Shown here: one piece after another, positions 1 to 5,613 of the stretch
Layout of the letters: the number at the start of each line of letters is the position of its first letter
How positions within the stretch are numbered: position 1 is the first letter of the stretch
Assembly (NCBI GenBank): GCA_021815655.1
Contig: JAKAGJ010000166.1
Span: forward strand, 1-5,954
Direction: 5' to 3'
From: Deltaproteobacteria bacterium
Lineage (GTDB): Bacteria; Desulfobacterota; Desulfarculia; Desulfarculales; Desulfarculaceae
DNA length: 5,954 nucleotides
Notes under the pieces: generated by a model
The model's input: only the letters and a program-made list of their open reading frames with translations
Told to the model about the DNA's origin: nothing
The model's database searches: none
Made by a program: the position numbers and the translations under genes

Positions 1-2
1 AT

Positions 3-155
3 TTTCACAACCTGCTGGGTGAAGGCAGCCTCAGGCGTATTTTGCCTGGGCAATCACTGGCGGACTTGTGGCCAATCGTTGGTTTCAGCGCAGGCTGGCG
101 CCAGCATGACGCTACAATTGCGCCTCAACACACAGGGCATAACCTTGTCAATTAA
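3..155 (+). CDS. Possible C-terminal end of an unrecognised upstream gene (partial)
   Basis: An open frame enters from the left edge and runs 50 codons to a TAA at 153-155. Its first 35 or so codons favour G/C in the third position and give a reasonable composition, including a hydrophobic stretch reading LADLWPIVGFSAGW. The last codons enter AT-rich DNA and look less like coding sequence. A second frame, starting at base 1, is also open as far as 180 but yields a Cys- and Trp-rich product that is less protein-like. I do not recognise a family. The LADLWP stretch only faintly recalls the ends of ABC-2 type permeases, which is not enough to name it. A 12-bp palindrome (94-105) lies inside it, so this could equally be decayed or non-coding DNA. 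Confidence 0.25.
   Translation, partial: FHNLLGEGSLRRILPGQSLADLWPIVGFSAGWRQHDATIAPQHTGHNLVN
30..50. repeat. Small inverted repeat, stem-loop CTCAGGC/GCCTGGG
   Basis: CTCAGGC at 30-36 can pair with GCCTGGG at 44-50 (six Watson-Crick pairs and one T-G wobble) around a 7-base loop, GTATTTT. No T run follows on either strand, so it is not a convincing terminator. Its role is unknown. Confidence 0.3.
94..105. repeat. Perfect 12-bp palindrome GCTGGCGCCAGC
   Basis: The sequence reads identically on both strands and lies just before the switch to AT-rich DNA. It could be a protein-binding dyad or a REP-like element, but only one copy is present in the window. Confidence 0.35.
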
Positions 156-371
156 ATATGTTAACCATATAGGTCTATAATTAAAGGTTGGCAGGTACAA
201 TTTATTCATGTGCGTGTTTGTCGGCAAACTATTGGATATGTCAATATTAATGACCATTAGTTATATTTATTCCCTAATAATTATCCACACTATAGATACA
301 TAACTATAAATATAAATATCGTCTAATGCCATTGCCTTATAGTTTTTTGCATATGAATGAGACGGTCTAAC

Positions 372-402
372 TAGCCTGAAGTTACCAGCAGGCTTAGCCT
401 GA
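372..402. repeat. Cluster of three AGCCTG half-sites
   Basis: TAGCCTGA occurs at 372-379 and again at 395-402. CAGGCT, the reverse complement of AGCCTG, is at 389-394. The right pair forms a 13-bp palindrome, CAGGCT-T-AGCCTG (389-401). The arrangement resembles an operator with one isolated and one paired half-site. No binding protein can be named. Confidence 0.4.
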
Positions 403-416
403 TGATAATAAATGAT

Positions 417-453
417 AACTAATTTAATTCGTGCGGGTTATGTTTAATTAGTT
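417..453. repeat. 8-bp inverted repeat AACTAATT ... AATTAGTT
   Basis: AACTAATT at 417-424 and AATTAGTT at 446-453 are perfect reverse complements separated by 21 bases. In AT-rich DNA some such pairs arise by chance. It could be an operator with half-sites on one DNA face or a weak stem-loop. Confidence 0.3.
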
Positions 454-632
454 CAGCTAAATGTACCATGCGCATAGTGCATAAGTGGCGCAGCAATGCT
501 GATGTAGCACGGTATCGTCCTAGGGCACAATTTGGACAGCACGACAACTCGACAGGTACGGTTTTTCATGTGAGCCCTGCGCCCACGTCTTCCGCGACGA
601 TGTTTTAGTCCTTTCATTAATGAGGAGCAACC

Positions 633-1307
633 ATGGAAATAAGTTGCGAACTTTCCTTCGGGGGCAGTGAAATTAGCATTTGGGGCAAACCTTGGCTAAA
701 GAACCACCTGCTTTCATTCTATCTTCAGGAAAAAACCGGCAGCGAGTGCATCATCAGCGACAGTTTGAATGATATACAACAAGCCAAGGCCAGTTTGGCC
801 AAGAGCAGCAATCTGTTATTGTGGGACGCCCAAGGGGTGCCGGCGGATTGGATTTTAAATCAGTTGCAGAACAATACCCTGCTCAGAGAATTCACCGTGG
901 CCTTGTTCGATCTTGACAAAGACGGGCAATTGGAGCCCACGGCGTTGCAGATGGGGGTCATGGGCTTTTTCTACCAGAACGATTCCCCGGCCCGCATCAC
1001 CCGGGGGCTAAAGCACATCTGCGAGGGCAATGCCCTGGTTTCCCCCGGGGCCCTGTACCAATGCCTGTTCGGCTCTCCCCACCGGAGGCCCACCCAGATA
1101 ACCAGCTGTCATGCCTTGACCAAACGCGAGGAAGACGTTCTGCGGCTCATGACCCACGGCTACCGCAACGCCGAAATCGCCAATGAGCTTTCCATAAGCC
1201 CCAATACCGTCAAGACCCATCTCTACCAGGCATTCAAAAAAATCAAGGTTGGGTCCAGGATGCTGGCCGCGCAGTGGGTCAGCAACAACCTGCAATTAAA
1301 GGCTTAG
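633..1307 (+). CDS. CsgD-like LuxR-family transcriptional regulator
   Basis: This 224-residue protein is close in length to E. coli CsgD (216), the curli and biofilm master regulator. The C-terminal part (about 161-222) is a LuxR/GerE helix-turn-helix with LTKREEDVL and NTVKTHLYQAFKKIKV, closely resembling CsgD's NTVKTHLYNLFKKIAV as I recall it; the segments GFFYQND and ITRGLKHICEGN likewise match CsgD's GVFYSMED and VVNGLQGVLRGE. The N-terminal domain is a degenerate receiver: no acidic pair is visible near residues 14-25, D65 in LLLWDAQG sits where the phosphoacceptor would be, and the switch Lys is Tyr (Y114). Classical phosphorelay control is therefore doubtful. The start is well supported by GAGGAG at 622-627, five bases before ATG. 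Base composition is lower in GC than the kinase operon. A curli or exopolysaccharide role is analogy only; no csg genes are in view. Confidence 0.85.
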   Translation: MEISCELSFGGSEISIWGKPWLKNHLLSFYLQEKTGSECIISDSLNDIQQAKASLAKSSNLLLWDAQGVPADWILNQLQNNTLLREFTVALFDLDKDGQLEPTALQMGVMGFFYQNDSPARITRGLKHICEGNALVSPGALYQCLFGSPHRRPTQITSCHALTKREEDVLRLMTHGYRNAEIANELSISPNTVKTHLYQAFKKIKVGSRMLAAQWVSNNLQLKA

Positions 1308-1461
1308 GCCGCGGCGGGCATGCCCGGCAAAAGTACGAGGCAAGCCAGGCGAAAGCGATCTATGACCTGAACCTGCCGGCTTGCCAGGCTTTCACCATAA
1401 CCAGCACAGCGAGTCATCAACTCCGGATTTAATTTTACCTTTTTCATACTTTAGGTGACCA
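1308..1461 (+). other. Intergenic region with palindrome and inverted repeat
   Basis: These 154 bases separate the two LuxR-type genes. CGGGCATGCCCG (1315-1326) is a perfect palindrome 8 bases after the stop codon. GGCAAGCC (1339-1346) and GGCTTGCC (1378-1385) are perfect inverted repeats, and GCCAGGC occurs as a direct repeat at 1344-1350 and 1383-1389. No T run follows these structures, so a terminator is not established. Bases 1426-1450 are AT-rich; TTTAAT at 1428-1433 is a good -10-like hexamer without a convincing -35. A separate promoter for the downstream gene is possible but unproven. Confidence 0.4.
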
Positions 1462-2109
1462 ATGGCCAGACGTGTATTGTTGGTTTACAACCATTCCCTA
1501 GTCATGCAAGGCCTCTCCGTACTGCTGGAGACAGCGCCCGGGGTTGAGTTGATAGGCCGCAGCGGTGCCGGCCAGGAAATGCTCTCCCGCTACCAGCAGT
1601 TCCAGCCCGAAGTGGTCATTATGAACTTGGCCCTGCATGAGAGCTTCATCATCAACACCTCACGGCACTTGCTGGAAGACAACCAAAACGCCAAGCTCAT
1701 CGGTCTCACCGGGGACTTTGACCTGCAACTGATCCAGGAATTCCTAAAGATCGGAGCCTCGGGCTGCTTGGCTTATGACTGTGAATTCGAAGAGCTAGTA
1801 GAGGCCATCGAGGTCGTGGCCGAGGGAGGCTTTCACCTCTGCCCCAAGATATCCAGCCTGCTCATCAATGAATTCAAGCTGGGAAGCCCGACCAGTAACG
1901 ACCGCGACTGGGCGGTCCTGACCGATAGGGAGCGCTCCATTCTTCTTGAACTGTTGGGCAGCAAGGCCGTGAAGGAAATCGCCGCCGACCTTTCTCTCAG
2001 CGCCAATACCATTTATGTGCTCAAGCGCAGAATCATGAAGAAGATGGGGGCCAGATCCATCGCTGAATTGACCAAGCTGGCCATCCGCGACGGCGTGCTC
2101 CCAGTCTAG
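1462..2109 (+). CDS. LuxR/NarL-type regulator with a fully degenerate receiver domain
   Basis: This 215-residue protein has the NarL/FixJ layout: an N-terminal receiver fold (about 4-125), a short linker, and a C-terminal LuxR helix-turn-helix (about 152-212) with LTDRERSILLELL and IAADLSLSANTI. The receiver lacks nearly every residue needed for phosphotransfer. The acidic pair is Y9-N10 in VLLVYNHSLV, the phosphoacceptor position is N55 in VVIMNLAL, and the switch Lys is Y105 in GCLAYD; only T83 remains. It probably works without phosphorylation, through dimerisation, a partner or a ligand. The recognition helix is also atypical, TIYVLKRRIMKKM rather than the usual TVKxHxxxIxxKL, so its DNA site may be unusual. 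AGGTGA at 1453-1458 is a ribosome site with short spacing (3 bases). It follows the CsgD-like gene by 154 bp on the same strand, so co-transcription is possible. Confidence 0.85.
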   Translation: MARRVLLVYNHSLVMQGLSVLLETAPGVELIGRSGAGQEMLSRYQQFQPEVVIMNLALHESFIINTSRHLLEDNQNAKLIGLTGDFDLQLIQEFLKIGASGCLAYDCEFEELVEAIEVVAEGGFHLCPKISSLLINEFKLGSPTSNDRDWAVLTDRERSILLELLGSKAVKEIAADLSLSANTIYVLKRRIMKKMGARSIAELTKLAIRDGVLPV

Positions 2110-2119
2110 CCTGCTGTTA

Positions 2120-2158
2120 CCCGCCGAATTTGGCCGCACTGGGCGGGCTTATTTTCTT
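2120..2158 (+). terminator. Probable rho-independent terminator
   Basis: CCCGCC (2120-2125) pairs with GGCGGG (2142-2147) around a 16-base loop, and the T-rich tail CTTATTTTCTT follows directly. It lies 10 bases after the stop codon of the second LuxR-type gene and would end that transcript. The loop is longer than usual. Confidence 0.55.
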
Positions 2159-2168
2159 GGACGCAAGT

Positions 2169-2237
2169 GGCCGGCCGGGGTTACTTGCCCCCTCTCCAAG
2201 GCTCCGGCCGGCCTGGCTTTTTCTTCTGCCAGCCGGC
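2169..2237 (+). other. Two mutually exclusive GC-rich hairpins (possible terminator/attenuator)
   Basis: GGCCGGCCGG (2169-2178) is perfectly complementary to CCGGCCGGCC (2204-2213), giving a 10-bp stem with a 25-base loop, followed after TGGC by TTTTTCTTCT. The right arm can instead be used as a left arm: GCCGGC (2207-2212), a bulged C, and TGGC (2214-2217) pair with GCCA-GCCGGC (2228-2237), putting the T-rich stretch in the 10-base loop. The two folds cannot coexist. This may be a second terminator, an attenuator-like switch, or simply a dense GC palindrome cluster. Confidence 0.4.
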
Positions 2238-2270
2238 GGTACCGCTCACCGCGTTGTCGGCCCCCGTTAC

Positions 2271-2297
2271 AGCCGGCAGGCCTCCCGGCTTGCTTTT
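2271..2297 (+). terminator. Further terminator-like hairpin
   Basis: AGCCGG (2271-2276) pairs with CCGGCT (2285-2290) around an 8-base loop, followed by TGCTTTT. The tail is short, so termination would be weak. It is the third GC hairpin with a pyrimidine-rich tail in this gap. Confidence 0.3.
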
Positions 2298-2351
2298 CCC
2301 ATGCCCTTGCCAGAAGATTTGGCTCAGGATCGTTCCTGGGCAGGTCCCCCC

Positions 2352-2381
2352 TTCCCAGGGCGAGAACAAACTTGCTATAGA
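2352..2381 (+). promoter_or_regulatory. Weak candidate promoter for the kinase-regulator operon
   Basis: TTCCCA (2352-2357) and TATAGA (2376-2381) are 18 bases apart, each matching 4 of 6 of the sigma-70 consensus. The -10 is preceded by TGC, giving an extended -10 (TGCTATAGA). It would start transcription about 50 bases before the kinase start codon. A TTGCT here could imitate a sigma-54 -12 box, but GA rather than GG lies at the correct upstream spacing. Confidence 0.3.
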
Positions 2382-2440
2382 ATGAAACAGGCCCGGCCTG
2401 GCTAAATGGACCGGCTTGGCCAGCCGCGGCCCCAACCCAG

Positions 2441-4051
2441 GTGGAAAGTGCCAGCGTGGAAACTCCAGCCGCCAAGCCCAGTCCCCCGGCCGTGCCGCCG
2501 CCCGTCACGGAGGCCCTGGCGCGCCTGCCCCGGGCCCCCGCGGCCTGCATCCGCTGGCTGGACGAGTTCCGCGACGATATCGTCAGCGAATGGGTGGACC
2601 GGGTGGCCCGCCTTAGCCCCCATTACCGCGCCCGCAGCACCGAAGAGCTGAGCATGACCATCTCCCAGTCCTTCCAGGCCAACCGCCTGGCCATGGAGAG
2701 TGGCAGCACGGCTCCCCTGGACAGCTTCGTGGAGTTCATCACCCGCCTGCGCCTGGAGGCGGGGTTTTCGCTGTCTGAGGTGCAGGAGGCCTTTGATCTT
2801 TTCCGCGTGATCCTGCTGCCCAGGATCATGGCCTGCCCGCCTTTGTTCGCCCCCCTGCCGGCCCTCGAGTCCTTGAGCGCCGTGGTCTCCTACCAGATTC
2901 ACCGCTTCTCCGACAAGTTCCAGCACCGCCACGAGGAGGCCATCCGCCGCCACGCCGAGAACCTCAAAAAAGAAGTGGCCCTGCGCAGCCGGGAGCTGGC
3001 GGCCAGCGAGCGCCAGCACAAGACCCTGGTGGAGGAGATAAACGATGGCTACGTGGCCGTGCAGGACATGCGCGTGGCCCTGGCCAACCGGGCCTTCTGC
3101 GAGATGCACCAGGCCACCTGGCGCCAGACCGTGAGCCAGCCATTCCTGGACTTCGTGGCCCCCGAGGACCGCGACAAGGTGCTCAGGGTCTTTCGCCAGA
3201 CCCTGGCCGGGGGGCCGGCCTCGCCGGTGCTGGAATATCTGCGTATCGACCAGCAGGGCCAGCGGGGCGTCACCGAGATCAGGGCCCGGGCCGTGGACCT
3301 GGGCCAGGGGCCGGTTATCATCGGCATCTGCCGCGACATCACCGAGCGGGTGGAGATGGAGCGCAAGGTACGCGAGAGCGAGCATCTGGCCTACGTGGGA
3401 CACCTCACGGCCTCCCTGTCCCACGAGCTGCGCAATCCCCTGTCCATCATCAAGGTGAACTTGCAGGTCTTGAGCCGCCAGGACTACCTGCCCAGCGTGG
3501 ACCGCCAACGCCTGGAGATGGCCGTCACCGAGGTCAGTCGCCTGGAGGGCATCCTGCGCCAGCTCCTGGACGTGGCCAAGCCCCTGGCCTTGAACCCGGC
3601 CCCCCACGACCCCAACGCCGTGGTGCAAGGCTGCCTGGACCTCTTGCGCCCCAAGCTGGCCGAGCGGGGCATCCGCCTGCGCCGCCTATTGGAACCTGAC
3701 CTGGGCGAGCTGATGCTGGACCAGGGCAAGCTGGAGCAGGCCCTGTTCAACCTGCTCCTCAATGCCATGGACGCCGTGGCCGACGGCGGATACATCACGG
3801 TGCGCAGCCGGGAAAGCCAGACGCCCGACGGCCCGGCCTGGGAGCTTTCGGTGCGCGACAACGGGGCCGGCATGTCGCCCGAGGACCTGGCGCAGATATT
3901 CACGCCCTTCTTCACCAAAAAAGTCTACGGCACCGGCCTGGGGCTGACCAACGTCAAACGCATCGCCGAGGCCCACGGCGGCGGCGTGGCGGTGGAGAGC
4001 ACGCCGGGCAAGGGCTCGCGCTTCAGCCTGATCTTGCCGAGGCACCCGTGA
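2441..4051 (+). CDS. Cytosolic sensor histidine kinase, RsbRD_N-like + PAS + HisKA + HATPase
   Basis: This 536-residue kinase autophosphorylates on a His and should pass the phosphate to the regulator that overlaps its 3' end. Domains in order: a Pro-rich tail (9-22); an RsbRD_N-like helical sensor (about 36-160; WLDEFRDDIVSEWVDRV, then RLEAGFSLSEVQEAFDLFRV); a charged probable coiled coil (160-195); a PAS domain (about 195-310, ending GICRDITERVEMERKV); HisKA with phosphorylated H328 in SLSHELRNPLS; and an ATPase with N-box N437/N441, DNGAGM (473-478), FTPFFTKK (487-494) and GTGLGL (497-502). No signal peptide or membrane helix is visible, so it senses inside the cell. The start is uncertain: GTG at 2441 has no clear ribosome site, while GTG at 2456 is preceded by AGGTGGA (2439-2445), about 10 bases upstream. 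The stop overlaps the next start by 4 bp. The ligand is unknown. Confidence 0.92.
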   Translation: MESASVETPAAKPSPPAVPPPVTEALARLPRAPAACIRWLDEFRDDIVSEWVDRVARLSPHYRARSTEELSMTISQSFQANRLAMESGSTAPLDSFVEFITRLRLEAGFSLSEVQEAFDLFRVILLPRIMACPPLFAPLPALESLSAVVSYQIHRFSDKFQHRHEEAIRRHAENLKKEVALRSRELAASERQHKTLVEEINDGYVAVQDMRVALANRAFCEMHQATWRQTVSQPFLDFVAPEDRDKVLRVFRQTLAGGPASPVLEYLRIDQQGQRGVTEIRARAVDLGQGPVIIGICRDITERVEMERKVRESEHLAYVGHLTASLSHELRNPLSIIKVNLQVLSRQDYLPSVDRQRLEMAVTEVSRLEGILRQLLDVAKPLALNPAPHDPNAVVQGCLDLLRPKLAERGIRLRRLLEPDLGELMLDQGKLEQALFNLLLNAMDAVADGGYITVRSRESQTPDGPAWELSVRDNGAGMSPEDLAQIFTPFFTKKVYGTGLGLTNVKRIAEAHGGGVAVESTPGKGSRFSLILPRHP

Positions 4052-5403
4052 GCCGCCTGCTCATCATAGACGACGAGGCCAATATCCAAAAGTCCCTGGC
4101 CCTGTTCTTCAGCGAAAAGGGACACGAGGTGCGCGCGGCCTCCACCATGGCCGAGGGGCTGGCCCTGATGCGCCGCTTCTCGCCGGCGGTGGTGATCCTG
4201 GACGTGCGCCTGCCCGACGCCAGCGGCCTGGACATGCTGGAGCACATCAAGGCCCTCTCGCCCGCCTGCCGGGTCATCGTCATCACCGCCTACCACGACA
4301 TGGGCACCACCATCCAGGCCATGCGCCTGGGGGCCTTCGACTACCTGCACAAGCCCCTGGACATCGACGAGCTGGAGCAGTGCGTCAAGCGCGCCGACCA
4401 CGTGCCGGAGCTGATGGCCGGTCCCGAGCCGGCCCTGCCCTCTCCCGAGGATGACGGCTCGCCCAACACCCTGGTGGGCAACTCCCGGGCCATGCGTCAG
4501 ATTTTCAAGGCCATCGGCCTTTTGGCCCAGACCCGGGCCACGGTTCTAATCCAAGGGGAAACCGGCACCGGCAAGGAGGTGATCGCCCGGGCCATCCACG
4601 ACAACTCGCCGTTTTGCCAGCAGCCCTTCCTCACCATCGACTGCTCCACCCTGATGGACACCCTGATGGAGAGCGAGCTTTTTGGGCACGAGAAGGGGGC
4701 CTTCACCGGGGCCACCCTGACCAAGCGGGGGCGGCTGGAGCTGGCCGAGAAGGGCAGCATCTTCTTCGACGAGGTGGGCGAGCTGCCGCCGGCCCTGCAG
4801 GCCAAGCTCCTGGGGTTCTTGGAGCGCCGCGAATTTACCCGCGTGGGCGGCGTCAAGACCTTGCGTTCCCAGGCGCGCATCATCGCCGCCACCAACCGCC
4901 CCCTGGAGGAGATGGCCGCCAAGGACCTGTTCCGCCCCGACCTGCTCTTCAGACTCCAGGTCACCACCATCAAGGTGCCCCCCTTGCGGGAGCGCAAGGA
5001 AGACATCGCCGACCTGGTGCCCTTTGTGCTGCAACGCATCAACCGCGAGCTGCGCACCCAGGTGACCCGGGTGGAAAAATCGGCCATGGAATTATTGATG
5101 GCCAACCGTTGGCCGGGCAACGTGCGCGAGTTGATCAACATCCTCACCAAGTCCGCCCTTGATTCCCGCGGGCCGGTGCTTTTGGCCGATGCCATCAAGT
5201 CGGCCCTGTCCTTGAGCAGCACCGCCCGACCGACCTCCCCGGAGATACTCACCCTGGCCGAGGCCGAGAAGCAGCACATCCTGCAAGTGCTGGACACCAC
5301 CCGCTGGAACGTCACCGCCGCCGCCCAGGCCCTGGGCGTCACCCGTCCCACCTTGCGTTCGCGCATGGCCCGCCATGGCTTGGCTCGCCCCGCCGGCTCC
5401 TGA
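4048..5403 (+). CDS. NtrC-family sigma-54-dependent response regulator
   Basis: This 451-residue activator has the full NtrC layout. The receiver (about 3-115) keeps D8-D9, phosphoacceptor D52, T80 and K102. The AAA+ domain (about 141-370) has Walker A GETGTGKE (170-177), the sigma-54 contact loop GAFTGA (217-222), Walker B IFFDE (238-242), arginine-finger candidates R296 and R302 in FRPDLLFRL, and WPGNVREL (355-362) carrying the sensor II Arg. The C-terminus (about 404-446) is a Fis-type helix-turn-helix, NVTAAAQALGVTRPTLRSRM. No key residue is missing, so it should be phosphorylation-activated and remodel sigma-54 RNA polymerase. It starts with GTG overlapping the kinase stop (GTGA, 4048-4051), with GAGG at 4039-4042 inside the kinase gene, indicating translational coupling. 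A sigma-54-like promoter lies 134 bp beyond its stop, before a TRAP gene, its likely target. Confidence 0.95.
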   Translation: MSRLLIIDDEANIQKSLALFFSEKGHEVRAASTMAEGLALMRRFSPAVVILDVRLPDASGLDMLEHIKALSPACRVIVITAYHDMGTTIQAMRLGAFDYLHKPLDIDELEQCVKRADHVPELMAGPEPALPSPEDDGSPNTLVGNSRAMRQIFKAIGLLAQTRATVLIQGETGTGKEVIARAIHDNSPFCQQPFLTIDCSTLMDTLMESELFGHEKGAFTGATLTKRGRLELAEKGSIFFDEVGELPPALQAKLLGFLERREFTRVGGVKTLRSQARIIAATNRPLEEMAAKDLFRPDLLFRLQVTTIKVPPLRERKEDIADLVPFVLQRINRELRTQVTRVEKSAMELLMANRWPGNVRELINILTKSALDSRGPVLLADAIKSALSLSSTARPTSPEILTLAEAEKQHILQVLDTTRWNVTAAAQALGVTRPTLRSRMARHGLARPAGS

Positions 5404-5420
5404 GCCCCCGGCCCGGTGCC

Positions 5421-5449
5421 AAGGATCAAGCCACGCTGGCTGAATCCTT
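5421..5449 (+). promoter_or_regulatory. Imperfect 29-bp dyad, candidate activator site or terminator
   Basis: AAGGAT-CA-AGCC-ACGCT-GGCT-GA-ATCCTT is symmetrical: ten pairs, broken by one 2-base mismatch, around a 5-base centre. Its centre (5435) lies about 128 bp upstream of the start site predicted from the sigma-54 element at 5537-5552, a usual distance for an NtrC-type enhancer. It also begins 18 bases after the regulator stop codon and is followed by TCC rather than a real T run, so a terminator is possible but weak. Confidence 0.4.
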
Positions 5450-5454
5450 TCCAT

Positions 5455-5473
5455 CCCTGGCCCGAGGCCAAGG
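5455..5473 (+). promoter_or_regulatory. Second dyad, candidate activator site
   Basis: TGGCC-CGA-GGCCA (5458-5470), flanked by CC and GG after one mismatch, forms a second dyad centred at 5464, about 99 bp upstream of the predicted start site and 29 bp from the first dyad. Two closely spaced sites are common for sigma-54 activators. The two dyads are not close copies of each other, which weakens the case. Confidence 0.3.
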
Positions 5474-5486
5474 GGCGCTAATTAAA

Positions 5487-5499
5487 TAGCCCAATGATA
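5487..5499 (-). promoter_or_regulatory. Weak IHF-like site in AT-rich spacer
   Basis: Read on the minus strand, TATCATTGGGCTA matches the IHF consensus WATCAANNNNTTR except at two positions. It sits in the only AT-rich patch (5479-5500) of this gap, between the dyads and the sigma-54 element, where IHF often bends DNA. The match alone is not strong. Confidence 0.2.
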
Positions 5500-5536
5500 A
5501 CCAGCTGTTGTTGGCGGCCGCCGCGCCGCGCCCCCG

Positions 5537-5552
5537 CGGAATGGAACTTGCA
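5537..5552 (+). promoter_or_regulatory. Candidate sigma-54 (-24/-12) promoter of the TRAP operon
   Basis: GG at 5538-5539 and GC at 5550-5551 have the exact 10-base gap of a sigma-54 promoter. The -12 box TTGCA (5548-5552) is perfect. The -24 box reads CGGAATG against TGGCACG, keeping the essential GG plus two more positions. Transcription would begin near 5563, about 68 bases before the start codon. A 10-bp palindrome, CACAATTGTG (5551-5560), overlaps the -12 box and could be a repressor site or coincidence. The activator gene next door strengthens the call. Confidence 0.5.
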
Positions 5553-5594
5553 CAATTGTGAAGCCAGGTGAATGGCGGCTTCATAACTTCGTGC

Positions 5595-5613
5595 CCATGC
5601 CTGGCGGGCATGG
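5595..5613 (+). other. Hairpin in the TRAP gene leader, next to the ribosome site
   Basis: CCATGCC (5595-5601) and GGCATGG (5607-5613) are perfect complements around TGGCG. The stem ends five bases before the GGGGAG ribosome site (5619-5624), leaving that site exposed. It may stabilise the 5' end or tune translation of a highly made binding protein. Confidence 0.4.

Larger units (their letters stand above)
156..632 (+). promoter_or_regulatory. AT-rich non-coding upstream region of the CsgD-like gene
   Basis: About 480 bases hold no credible gene on either strand. Bases 150-450 are very AT-rich, with runs such as TATAAATATAAATAT, in contrast to the GC-rich genes to the right. Several repeats lie inside: AGCCTG half-sites at 373-401, an 8-bp inverted repeat at 417-453, the palindrome ATGCGCAT at 468-475, and GACA repeated at exact 8-bp steps from 535, 543 and 551. 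Many A/T hexamers could pass as -10 boxes, but I found no well-spaced -35/-10 pair and no GG-N10-GC sigma-54 element at the TTGC sites checked. A long AT-rich leader is also typical of csgD in enterobacteria, where many regulators bind. Calling this the control region is inference from position and composition. Confidence 0.5.

Noticed and set aside
54..257. 67-codon minus-strand frame in the left region
   Set aside because: It crosses the junction between GC-rich and AT-rich DNA, has no good ribosome site and no recognisable motif.
1320..1370. Short basic ORF of 16 codons between the LuxR genes
   Set aside because: It has no ribosome site and overlaps inverted repeats; its basic composition is easily explained by chance.
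2359..2376. Sigma-54 promoter before the kinase gene, suggested by TTGCT
   Set aside because: At the required 10-base gap the upstream dinucleotide is GA, and the nearest GG is 3 bases too far.
2130..2405. Open frames on both strands between the second LuxR gene and the kinase
   Set aside because: They overlap the terminator and hairpin cluster, have Pro/Gly/Arg-rich low-complexity products and no clear ribosome site. The region is better read as non-coding.
2402..3628. 408-codon open frame on the minus strand
   Set aside because: It lies entirely opposite the kinase gene, is rich in Gly, His, Gln and Ala with no recognisable motif, and is the kind of antisense frame that GC-rich genes produce. 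The + strand frame carries H-box, N-box and ATPase motifs.
4497..5471. 324-codon open frame on the minus strand
   Set aside because: It is antisense to the AAA+ and HTH parts of the sigma-54 activator, is Ser/Arg-rich without a domain, and has no support beyond openness.
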